A stretch of DNA of 21,139 nt, taken from contig JAEOSH010000042.1 of the NCBI GenBank assembly GCA_016840465.1, positions 1 through 21,139 on the forward strand, given 5' to 3'. The translations under genes and the position numbers were made by a program. Below the pieces are notes generated by a model. It had not been told where the DNA came from, searched no databases, and worked only from the letters and a program-made list of their open reading frames with translations. The DNA is from Candidatus Baldrarchaeum yapensis. GTDB taxonomy: Archaea > Asgardarchaeota > Baldrarchaeia > Baldrarchaeales > Baldrarchaeaceae. Shown here piece by piece: positions 14,696-21,139 of this stretch. The first letter of the stretch is position 1. The number at the start of each line of letters is the position of its first letter.

Positions 14696-14963
14696 ATGGA
14701 CGTGAACGGCGTGATGCTCAATTTCCTGATCACACTATTGGTCTCATTCGTAGTACTCTTTGTAGCGGTCGAGTATCTCTGTAAGAACAAAAGCATCTTG
14801 CGGAATATGGGAGTCGCGGCTGTTCATGGCGATGGTAGTAGTTCTGATCATGTTCTCGATCGTGTGGTAGTTCTCCCTGCTCAATCTCATGCTCACGATA
14901 ATGACATTCGCCACCCTTGTGGTGCTGCTCATCGCGCTTTTTCCGCCATTTGGTGGCTATTGA
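14696..14963 (+). pseudogene. Small membrane protein, frameshifted and with internal TAG
   Basis: ATG 14696 has a clear GGAGG Shine-Dalgarno and encodes MDVNGVMLNFLITLLVSFVV followed by LFVAVEYLCKNKSILRNM. The reading then needs a one-base shift near 14805-14815 to continue as SRLFMAMVVVLIMFSIVW, a TAG at 14868-14870, then FSLLNLMLTIMTFATLVVLL and IALFPPFGGY to TGA at 14961. Restored, it would be about 88 residues with three membrane helices, a plausible small transporter or holin-like size. Staying in the first frame gives a hydrophilic, His/Ser-rich tail unlike the start. So the gene has two independent lesions and is a pseudogene. Family unknown. Confidence 0.65.
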
Positions 14964-15285
14964 GTTAAGGGAGGCAATAATCGTGTTCTACGTGGTGCAT
15001 TTGTCCTTGCAGTAGTAATCTGCTGCCTTTCCTTCGAGTAGTTCTCCTTGGGAATGGTGTGACTGATTATGCATGGCGCTCATATTGATGGCATTTCGTC
15101 AACACATCGAATACCGAAAAGTTGCGTGACTGGCGACCGCATCAGTATACTTCGATAATTTCCACCATAGCGAAAATTTAGAAAGAATCTTTGCCTTTTA
15201 CATGAAATATGTCATATTAAGGTAAAATACGATAAGATAACCTTCATTAGTATGCATGAGAATATCTATCCTGTAAGTGGGCGAG
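14964..15285 (+). pseudogene. Second membrane-gene relic and promoter region of the aminotransferase
   Basis: After GGGAGG (14970 area) and a GTG at 14983, a second coding-like piece, GAFVLAVVICCLSFE, is followed by TAG (15039-15041), FSLGMV, and TGA (15060-15062). It looks like the first helix of another small membrane protein co-transcribed with the relic before it. From about 15080 to 15285 no frame is convincing. AT-rich boxes such as AAAATTTAG near 15173 and TCATATTAAGG near 15211 could be TATA elements for the aminotransferase. Confidence 0.4.
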
Positions 15286-16593
15286 ATGGTGTCCATGCGC
15301 CACATAAAACCCGTGCGATACGATTTTGCCGCTTGGACACACCTCATTCCCGAATCCGAAATTCGCCGCCTTCTTAAATTTCAAGTGCCCTACTACTTCG
15401 CTGGCGGAAAGCCCGGCGTTCTCCCCCTTGAGATCTTCGCAAAGATCCTCATAGACCTAGGAACAGGGCAACTCGTGAAAATAGCCAGAGGCCAGGGAGG
15501 AGAGGTTATCGACGAGTACAACTACGGACCAACTGCCGGAATCAGGTCTTTCCGTGAAGTTCTGGCTGAGAGGCTCATACGAAAAGACAACATACCGCTG
15601 GGATCCGACGGTTGGGAAAAAGTGATAATTACAAGTGGATCCCAGCAGGCCCTCTATGGAGTACTCGATGTCCTCATAGACCCGGGAGATGCAGTGATCA
15701 CCCCAAGCCCTGCCTATCTTGGATTTTTAGGACCTGCTGTGAAGCTAGGGGCAAATGTTATATGCGTACCAACCGATCAGGACGGAATAATACCCGAGTT
15801 CGTGGAGGAGGCAATAGAAAAGGCGGTGAAGTCCGAAATCTTCCGGAAACCACCAGAAGTATTGTATGTCGTTGCGGACAGCGATAACCCCAAGGGGACA
15901 ACCTTACCAACCAAACGGCGGCAACAGCTGTTCGACATTGCAGAGCGGTGGAACATCGTGATAATAGAGGACGCCGCGTACAGGGAAATACAGTTTGAGG
16001 AGGAGAAGAGGCCCGCAATAAAGAGCTTCGATAAGGATAACGAGTGGGTGGTCTACGTAAGGAGCACATCTAAGGAGGCGGCCCCCTTTAGGATAGGGTA
16101 CACCGTACTGCCCGACGCGATCAGGGAACAGCTGGAGAAGGCCAAGGGATATCTCGATCTTTGCAGCCCCGTACTTGTTCAGAAAATACTCGAGATCTAC
16201 TACAAGAACTACATAGACGACTTCCTCAAGAAGGCGGTACCGATATACAAGAGACGATGTAAGGCGATGCGCGAGACAATAGATGAGACCTTCCCGGAGG
16301 GCGAGAGAACAAACCCCACTGGCGGCTTCTTCATATGGTGGGAGTCCAAGAAACCCTTCGACGCAAAGAAGTTCCTTGTGGAGGTCGCGGCACCCAATGG
16401 CGTCGTTTACGTTCCGGGAGCGGCATTCTACCCGATAAGGGGATACCAGTACAACCCGGACACGAAAGACTTCGAAAAGATAGTGCCGAAAACGAACACG
16501 ATGCGCCTAAGCTACAGTTATAACACCGAGGACGATATAAGGATAGGCATCGCAAAGCTTGGCGAGTTGCTTACCGAGTACCTTTCCTCATAA
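15286..16593 (+). CDS. PLP-dependent aminotransferase, fold type I (class I/II, LysN/MocR-like)
   Basis: Transfers an amino group between an amino acid and a 2-oxo acid using pyridoxal phosphate; cytoplasmic. Counting from the in-frame GTG 15277: PLP phosphate-loop residues SGSQQAL (120-126), the DNPKGTT segment (203-209, in place of the common NPTG), Asp232 in EDAAYREI contacting the pyridine nitrogen, Lys266 in STSKEAAPFRIGY forming the Schiff base, and a C-terminal RLSYSYN with the substrate-carboxylate Arg. About 435 aa is typical of archaeal 2-aminoadipate/aromatic-type transaminases. Possible starts are GTG 15277, ATG 15286 and ATG 15295; none has a strong Shine-Dalgarno and I took 15286. 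NMD3 follows after 26 bases. Amino acid specificity cannot be read from sequence. Confidence 0.93.
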   Translation: MVSMRHIKPVRYDFAAWTHLIPESEIRRLLKFQVPYYFAGGKPGVLPLEIFAKILIDLGTGQLVKIARGQGGEVIDEYNYGPTAGIRSFREVLAERLIRKDNIPLGSDGWEKVIITSGSQQALYGVLDVLIDPGDAVITPSPAYLGFLGPAVKLGANVICVPTDQDGIIPEFVEEAIEKAVKSEIFRKPPEVLYVVADSDNPKGTTLPTKRRQQLFDIAERWNIVIIEDAAYREIQFEEEKRPAIKSFDKDNEWVVYVRSTSKEAAPFRIGYTVLPDAIREQLEKAKGYLDLCSPVLVQKILEIYYKNYIDDFLKKAVPIYKRRCKAMRETIDETFPEGERTNPTGGFFIWWESKKPFDAKKFLVEVAAPNGVVYVPGAAFYPIRGYQYNPDTKDFEKIVPKTNTMRLSYSYNTEDDIRIGIAKLGELLTEYLSS

Positions 16594-16619
16594 CCACTTT
16601 TGTTGATAAGGGGGACTTG

Positions 16620-17372
16620 ATGTCGAGGATCAAGAGGTTCTGCACAGAGTGCGGGAAGGAAGACATCAAGCTCACAAGTTCGATGCTCTGCGAGAAGTGC
16701 TTTCTTAAGAAGTTTCCGCTTTTCGAGTTAAAGGAGCATAGATTTCCTGTTAAGGTATGCCCATCCTGCTTTTCGTATAGTCTCAAGAGAGGATTCATAA
16801 GCACGAGATCCCGCAATTTTGAGCAAGTTTTCAGGGAAATTATAGAAAGAGTTGTTAAAAAAGCAATATCGGTGCAATTTTACGCAGATATCTCTGAAAT
16901 ATCGTATGATCCTCCGTCCGAGCCCGTACGTAGGGTTATACCCGTATCCGTAGTTCTGAAGCATAAAGAGGAGGATGTGCGCGACTCGGCGATAATAGAG
17001 GTGGAATTGATACCTGAAAAGTGCCCAATGTGCAGGAGGAGGGAGAGAGGGGTATCTGAGGCAATTATACAATTGAGAAAGGAAAAAGGCAGGGTATCGG
17101 ATGAAGAGGTTAACGCAGTATTGTCCATAATTGAGAATCTTGCGGCAAGTAGTGGCAACCCGAAAGCGTACGTCGCAGACGTTAGGAAAAGTGGAAAGGG
17201 ATACGACATTTTCATCGGGGATCTAAAGTTTGCCGAAAGGGCGGCAAACGCTGTTAAGAGGAAGATAGGCTGCAAGATCAAGATCTCCAGGACCGTATCG
17301 GGAGTGGACGATAGTGGGAGACCAATCATGACGGCTTCCATACTTCTGATCCTGTCAAGTAGACAGAGATGA
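16620..17372 (+). CDS. NMD3 family protein (archaeal 50S-associated zinc protein)
   Basis: A 250-residue homologue of the N-terminal part of eukaryotic NMD3, the adapter that binds the large ribosomal subunit during late assembly and export. Archaea lack export, so a role in 50S maturation or splitting is assumed. Four CxxC zinc knuckles are visible: Cys8/11, Cys24/27, Cys47/50 and Cys135/138. The region after residue 150 (SDEEVNAVLSIIENLAAS, then YDIFIGDLKFAERAANAVKR) matches the conserved NMD3 core. ATG 16620 is preferred over the in-frame TTG 16617; GGGGG lies 5-9 bases upstream. It follows the aminotransferase by 26 bases, so likely one transcript. It is a strong argument that the DNA is archaeal. 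Confidence 0.9.
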   Translation: MSRIKRFCTECGKEDIKLTSSMLCEKCFLKKFPLFELKEHRFPVKVCPSCFSYSLKRGFISTRSRNFEQVFREIIERVVKKAISVQFYADISEISYDPPSEPVRRVIPVSVVLKHKEEDVRDSAIIEVELIPEKCPMCRRRERGVSEAIIQLRKEKGRVSDEEVNAVLSIIENLAASSGNPKAYVADVRKSGKGYDIFIGDLKFAERAANAVKRKIGCKIKISRTVSGVDDSGRPIMTASILLILSSRQR

Positions 17373-17737
17373 CAAAATTCAATTTACCGTCGCTATATAG
17401 GTTGTTATACCCGCGGAACAAAATGTTTACTCCTCAAAGAGGACTTTATGATTACAGCGATTCGGGATCTCGAGAATAAGGGCGTATAACCTCCGCATTC
17501 ATGCGAAATCTTGCAATCTTAGATACTGTGTTGCGGGCTGGTACGGATTTTCCTAATAAGTGTACTGACTAGGGCATTTGTTGTAACAGGCACAAAATGC
17601 AAGTATTAATTTGAGCGTTACAATAAAGCGTCGAATGCGTAGCATTTGATACGAGATAATCTTTTATTGTTCCAAAAGACACAATATATTACAATCTACT
17701 ACCACTCTGGGAAGAGGTGAACTGCGAGAGTGGTTAC
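17373..17737 (+). promoter_or_regulatory. Intergenic region and promoter of the nitroreductase group
   Basis: About 345 bases with no gene. Small hairpins occur at TCCTC-AAA-GAGGA (17431-17443) and AATGC-GTA-GCATT (about 17634-17646). AATATATTA at about 17684-17692 is the best TATA-like box, with another (CTTTTATTG) near 17660. GAGGTGA at 17714-17720 is a perfect Shine-Dalgarno but lies 17 bases from ATG 17738, and it overlaps the in-frame GTG 17717. Confidence 0.45.
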
Positions 17738-18385
17738 ATGGGTCCAGAGGGAGGCCTCACCGACCTTGCAAAAAGCGAAGAGTTTCTAAAAACTGTTGCA
17801 GAAGAACTGGTAAAAAGGCCGCATTTGCTGAAGAAGCTTGTTGAGGCGGCAATAGGTGCAGCACTTGCCACGGACGTCTTTGAGGTGATAAGAAAAAGGA
17901 GGTCGGTGAGGAACTTTCAGGACAAGGAGATTCCCATGGAGAAAATACTTAAAGTTCTGGACGCCGCGCGGTGGGCACCTAGCGCCAAAAACAGTCAGCC
18001 ATGGGACTTCATAGTGGTCAGGGATCCGGAGAAGAAAAGGAAGTTAGCAGAAATGGCGCCGTTCGGGAAGTTCATAGAAAGAGCCCCGGTGCTGATAGTC
18101 GTCGTCACGGATCCGAAGAAATCCCCAACACACATAATAGACGGAGCATGCGCCGTCGAGAACATGTTTCTAGCCGCTCAGGCCCTCGGGTTGGGCACAT
18201 GCTGGGTCGATATCTTTGATCAAAGACGGGCGAAGGAACTTCTGTCCATACCGGAACACAAATACATACTCACTGTTGTGCCGCTAGGATATCCGGCGGG
18301 TGAACCGGCTAGGTCCACGCGCAAACCCTTAGAGGAGTGCGTGCATTTAGAGGAGTTCGGAAAGCGTCTTGCCAATCCCAAATAG
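17738..18385 (+). CDS. Nitroreductase family FMN oxidoreductase with N-terminal helical extension
   Basis: An FMN-dependent NAD(P)H oxidoreductase of the nitroreductase fold. Counting from the in-frame GTG 17717: RKRRSVRNF (59-67) binds the FMN phosphate and ribityl, RWAPSAKNSQPWDFIVV (85-101) lines the flavin, and GLGTCWV (158-164) and PLGYPAG (189-195) are typical C-terminal motifs. Before the usual start there is an extra segment of about 35-50 residues (DLAKSEEFLKTVAEELVKRP and on) predicted to be two amphipathic helices. Two starts are possible: GTG 17717, which would be nearly leaderless from the TATA at 17684, or ATG 17738, used here. It leads a plus-strand group with the 18436 and 19813 genes. 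Physiological substrate unknown; the short core has no second domain. Confidence 0.92.
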   Translation: MGPEGGLTDLAKSEEFLKTVAEELVKRPHLLKKLVEAAIGAALATDVFEVIRKRRSVRNFQDKEIPMEKILKVLDAARWAPSAKNSQPWDFIVVRDPEKKRKLAEMAPFGKFIERAPVLIVVVTDPKKSPTHIIDGACAVENMFLAAQALGLGTCWVDIFDQRRAKELLSIPEHKYILTVVPLGYPAGEPARSTRKPLEECVHLEEFGKRLANPK

Positions 18386-18435
18386 TGTCTGATATGGATG
18401 GATAGAGGCGCCGGCAAATCTGTGAGGGAGTGGAC

Positions 18436-19761
18436 ATGGAGGACCTGACATTTATCGAGATATGGAATGTCATGATGGACCATGTTGAATCTGCCATCCG
18501 CGCGGTCATATTCTTCCTCCACCTTAGGAAGGTATTCGGCATGCTCGACTTCGAGATAGATCACTCCAGAAAGCGCATCGTGATAAAGAAATATAACCCC
18601 GATGCCGAGCTCCTCTGCAGGCTCTACATATTCAATGACACGATAATTCACATGATGAAGAAACTCCCGATACCCGTGGCATGCGCGGCAAACTTCCCAA
18701 GTTACGATAAACTCAACGGACTCTCGGTCGAGTTCGTTGCTAAACATCTGGGAATAAACGTAGATTCCCTTATGGAAGTCCTAAGGCGCGCAGAGAGGCA
18801 CAGTGTCATTTCAATAAGGGACGGAAGGGTCTTCATAGAGAGAAGCGCATACGAGCACATCAGGATACTCGCAACCATGTGGAGGCAGTTTCTAAATGAT
18901 GCGAAAAATCTAATGAAGGCGGTGATCGAGGCATATTCGTACGAGATACGAGGAAGACGCATGGAGTTCTCCGAGTTCCTCGATTTCATAAATCTGGAGA
19001 CGAGCAAAATAATTGAGAGAGTCGCATGGACCCTCAGAGGAATTCCGGAGGACTTCAAGTTTCCCGAAGAGGTGATAACACCCAATAGGAAACTCCTGCA
19101 ACATATCGAAAGCATAAGGAAGCTCATATACAAGGATGAATTTCTGATATTGAATAGTATGCTTATTGAAGCGTTCCACGCGCTCCGCCATGGGGATGTT
19201 AAAAAGTGCGAACAGGTACTGGGTAACCTCTTAAAGAAGTTCCCAAATGACCGGTACCTGAAGTGCCTGCTGGCCTTCGTGAGACTGGTTTCAGGGAAAT
19301 ACGAAGAGGTGGTAAGTCTGCTCGATGAAGTAATGCGCGAGGGATGCAACTCTTACATATCGAAACTCCTCCTCGCCTTCTCTCTCATGAGCCTAGGAAA
19401 TGAGGAAATGTGCGAGAAGGTCCTGCGCTTGGATGAGTACCAGATCACGCAGTCGTGTAGCTACGACGATGCGGTTCTCAGCAAATCATTGATGAGGCTC
19501 GGGGTCTTTGACCTCTTAGTGGAGGTATACAGCTGCCTTAAGGAAAGATTCCCCGAGAATTACAGGCTCAGGTGGGTCTTCGGCTGGATACTCGCAAATA
19601 TAGGGGCACTCGACAAGGCCCACGCGGAACTAACTGATGCAATAAGCATAGCCGAGTCCCTCACAAACAAGTACGCCACCTCCAGAGTCCTACATGACTT
19701 AGTCGCAATGAGGAGGATAGTTAATGGCATGGACTCCATATTCTTGAGCACACTCGCTTGA
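18436..19761 (+). CDS. Winged-helix plus TPR-like protein, unknown function (441 aa)
   Basis: I do not recognise this as a named family. The first 80 residues form a compact alpha/beta part with a hydrophobic helix (AIRAVIFFLHLRKVFGM). At about residues 90-140 is a probable winged helix: LSVEFVAKHLGINVDSLMEV then LRRAERHSVISIRDGRVFIE, i.e. two helices, recognition helix and beta wing. A helical middle section (about 145-230) follows, and the C-terminal half is made of short helix pairs (about 34-36 residues each; for example EAFHALRHGDVKKCEQVLGN, GKYEEVVSLLDEVM, GALDKAHAELTDAISIAE) typical of TPR-like solenoids. GAGGGAG five bases before ATG 18436 sets the start over GTG 18430. It lies 50 bases after the nitroreductase. 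A regulator or scaffold is plausible. Confidence 0.85.
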   Translation: MEDLTFIEIWNVMMDHVESAIRAVIFFLHLRKVFGMLDFEIDHSRKRIVIKKYNPDAELLCRLYIFNDTIIHMMKKLPIPVACAANFPSYDKLNGLSVEFVAKHLGINVDSLMEVLRRAERHSVISIRDGRVFIERSAYEHIRILATMWRQFLNDAKNLMKAVIEAYSYEIRGRRMEFSEFLDFINLETSKIIERVAWTLRGIPEDFKFPEEVITPNRKLLQHIESIRKLIYKDEFLILNSMLIEAFHALRHGDVKKCEQVLGNLLKKFPNDRYLKCLLAFVRLVSGKYEEVVSLLDEVMREGCNSYISKLLLAFSLMSLGNEEMCEKVLRLDEYQITQSCSYDDAVLSKSLMRLGVFDLLVEVYSCLKERFPENYRLRWVFGWILANIGALDKAHAELTDAISIAESLTNKYATSRVLHDLVAMRRIVNGMDSIFLSTLA

Positions 19762-19812
19762 TTGCATACCTTTTTATTTTCGGAATTTAAATCTATTCAA
19801 GGGAGGGTTCTT

Positions 19813-21048
19813 ATGGAGGCAAAGCCCCGATCTGCGAGGTGGTTCATGCTCTTCCTAACGTGGTTCGTGTGTCTTGCATCATGTCTATCCTGGTATGCGT
19901 TTATTCCACTAAGACCGGAAATTATGAGAGATTTGGGCCTCGAAGAGACAGAGGTGTCGCTGATAGCATCCATGGTGCTACTGGGGTTTGCGGCGTTTTG
20001 CATACCTGGAGGGATCATTGCAGATAAGCTGGGAACGAAAAGGGCCATTGGCATATGGTCGCTGTTATTTGCCGCCTTTACCTTCGCCAAGGGCGCCACA
20101 TGGGGGTTTGTTGATTGGGTAATTGTAAATCTTCTCTTCGGAATGGCAATTGCGTGTGCATTTCCGGGATATCCAAGAGCAGTGGAAGAGTGGTTTCCAC
20201 GAGAAGAATTGGCATTTGCATCGGGTCTCTACTTTACGGGGTTCGGTCTCGGGTTGACCCTCGCTCTGGCCGTGACTCCCACAATGGTATTGCCCCTACT
20301 GGGAAGTTGGCGAACATGCTTCTACTTCTGGGGAACCGTTGCTCTCCTTGCCAGCCTAGCATGGTGGCTAGGGTACAGAACCGGACCGTACACCGCCGAA
20401 CGCTCACATGAACACGGGATTCCGCTGAAGAAGGCATTTATGAAGGTTATCAAGACGAAAACCTTATGGCTACTCGTAATAGCATACTCTTGTTCCCTCG
20501 CGGTGTTTTTTGAGTACAGCCATGACCTTCCATCCGAACTTATAGCAAGATGGGAGAGTATAATGGGACTGGAGGAGGCACGCGTGAGAGCCTCATTGGT
20601 GGCGTCCTCTCTCACATTCGGGGCACTTGTGGGAAACTTGGTGGGCCCCTTCATATCCGACAGGGTGGGGTTACGCAGACCCATAATAATATCCTGTAGC
20701 GCTCTGGCGGCTATCTTCGTGTATCTTGGAACTGTACCAGGCATTGAAGTCGTGGGAGCGTTTTTAGCAGGGATCTGCATGGGATCAATATACCCGATAT
20801 TTCTGACCATACCACTGGAAGCTAGCGATATAGGTCATGAGATCACCGGATCGGCCGTTGGAATCCTTTCTTCTATGGCAAACCTCTCTGCTGCGATCTT
20901 TGTCGCAGTAGGAGGAATTGTTGCCGAAACCTTTGGCACTCACATGATAGCCTTCTATATCGGAATGCTGCTTCTCGTCATTTCGGCACTCATGGGTGTA
21001 CTCCTTCCCGAAACCGGAAGGCGACATCCTACGGAATCTAAAAAATAG
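19813..21048 (+). CDS. Major facilitator superfamily transporter
   Basis: A 411-residue, twelve-helix MFS secondary transporter. The MFS loop 2-3 motif is seen as GGIIADKLGTKRAIG (G-x-x-x-D-x-x-G-x-K/R-R), and its counterpart in the second half as GPFISDRVGLRRPI. The first helix contains WFVCLASCLSWYAFIPLRPE and a central cytoplasmic loop (about residues 195-215, TAERSHEHGIPLKKAF) joins the halves. The profile resembles the nitrate/oxalate-formate-like branch of MFS, but the substrate cannot be read. Start ATG 19813 has GGGAGG six bases upstream; the longer frame from TTG 19762 lacks support. AT-rich TTTTTATTTT and ATTTAAAT at 19769-19792 could be its own promoter, within 50 bases of the preceding stop. 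Confidence 0.93.
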   Translation: MEAKPRSARWFMLFLTWFVCLASCLSWYAFIPLRPEIMRDLGLEETEVSLIASMVLLGFAAFCIPGGIIADKLGTKRAIGIWSLLFAAFTFAKGATWGFVDWVIVNLLFGMAIACAFPGYPRAVEEWFPREELAFASGLYFTGFGLGLTLALAVTPTMVLPLLGSWRTCFYFWGTVALLASLAWWLGYRTGPYTAERSHEHGIPLKKAFMKVIKTKTLWLLVIAYSCSLAVFFEYSHDLPSELIARWESIMGLEEARVRASLVASSLTFGALVGNLVGPFISDRVGLRRPIIISCSALAAIFVYLGTVPGIEVVGAFLAGICMGSIYPIFLTIPLEASDIGHEITGSAVGILSSMANLSAAIFVAVGGIVAETFGTHMIAFYIGMLLLVISALMGVLLPETGRRHPTESKK

Positions 21049-21103
21049 TAGACGTAATTTTTAAACTATTAACTTCCCACAATTTTTCGTTTCTCAGTAC
21101 TCA

Positions 21104-21131
21104 CTATATTTATAATGTCAATTGTGACAAT
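21104..21131 (+). promoter_or_regulatory. Candidate plus-strand promoter with 11-base dyad at the window end
   Basis: CTATATTTATAAT (about 21105-21117) is a strong TATA-like box, followed at 21121-21131 by ATTGT-G-ACAAT, a perfect dyad that a repressor might bind close to the start site. The gene it would serve lies beyond the window. Confidence 0.4.
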
Positions 21132-21139
21132 ATTCAGTG

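Noticed and set aside
18702-19349. 215-codon minus-strand frame opposite the wHTH/TPR gene
   Set aside because: Ser/Leu/Arg-rich shadow translation; the plus-strand gene has a Shine-Dalgarno and coherent helices.
1-21139. tRNA genes and CRISPR arrays
   Set aside because: No GGTTCRAnYCC-type T-arm was found on either strand and no regularly spaced repeats were seen.

Overview
The window looks like thermophilic archaeal DNA. It carries a 50S-associated NMD3 homologue with four CxxC zinc knuckles, a membrane pyrophosphatase, a DTG-type clan AA aspartic protease relic, an AbrB/PIN (VapBC-type) pair, and AT-rich TATA-like boxes 25-45 bases before several starts. Arginine is often AGG/AGA and isoleucine often ATA. 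I cannot place it below the archaeal domain from sequence alone. No rRNA, tRNA, CRISPR array or insertion sequence was found.

Layout. 1-2742 (minus strand): an ABC-2 type exporter (ATPase then large permease), followed by the 5' part of a membrane-anchored gene that runs off the window. 3049-5232 (plus): a K+-independent type H+-pyrophosphatase. 5344-7726 is a decay zone: an aspartic protease-like gene with one in-frame TAA, a GC-rich hairpin block, the C-terminal relic of an acyl-CoA synthetase with stops and frameshifts, and an AbrB antitoxin followed by a PIN toxin gene broken by one in-frame TGA. 8117-9400 (minus): a small four-helix membrane protein and a class II glutamine amidotransferase. 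9401-10210: relic or non-coding DNA. 10211-12045 (plus): a small unknown protein, a DedA membrane protein and a DUF445 protein, tightly coupled. 12078-14378 (minus): an extended SDR dehydrogenase/epimerase overlapping the first of two mutually homologous membrane proteins. 14579-15100: hairpin-rich DNA and two broken small membrane genes. 15286-17372 (plus): a fold-type I aminotransferase and NMD3. 17738-21048 (plus): a nitroreductase, an unknown winged-helix/TPR-like protein and an MFS transporter.

The most interesting intact unit is the SDR plus two paralogous membrane proteins at 12078-14378. It has one promoter with a dyad at the expected start site, a 14-base gene overlap and an 11-base gap, and I do not recognise the membrane family. 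The second theme is the contrast between clean operons and a decay zone in which two short genes are full length except for one early stop codon each (TAA at codon 10, TGA at codon 12).
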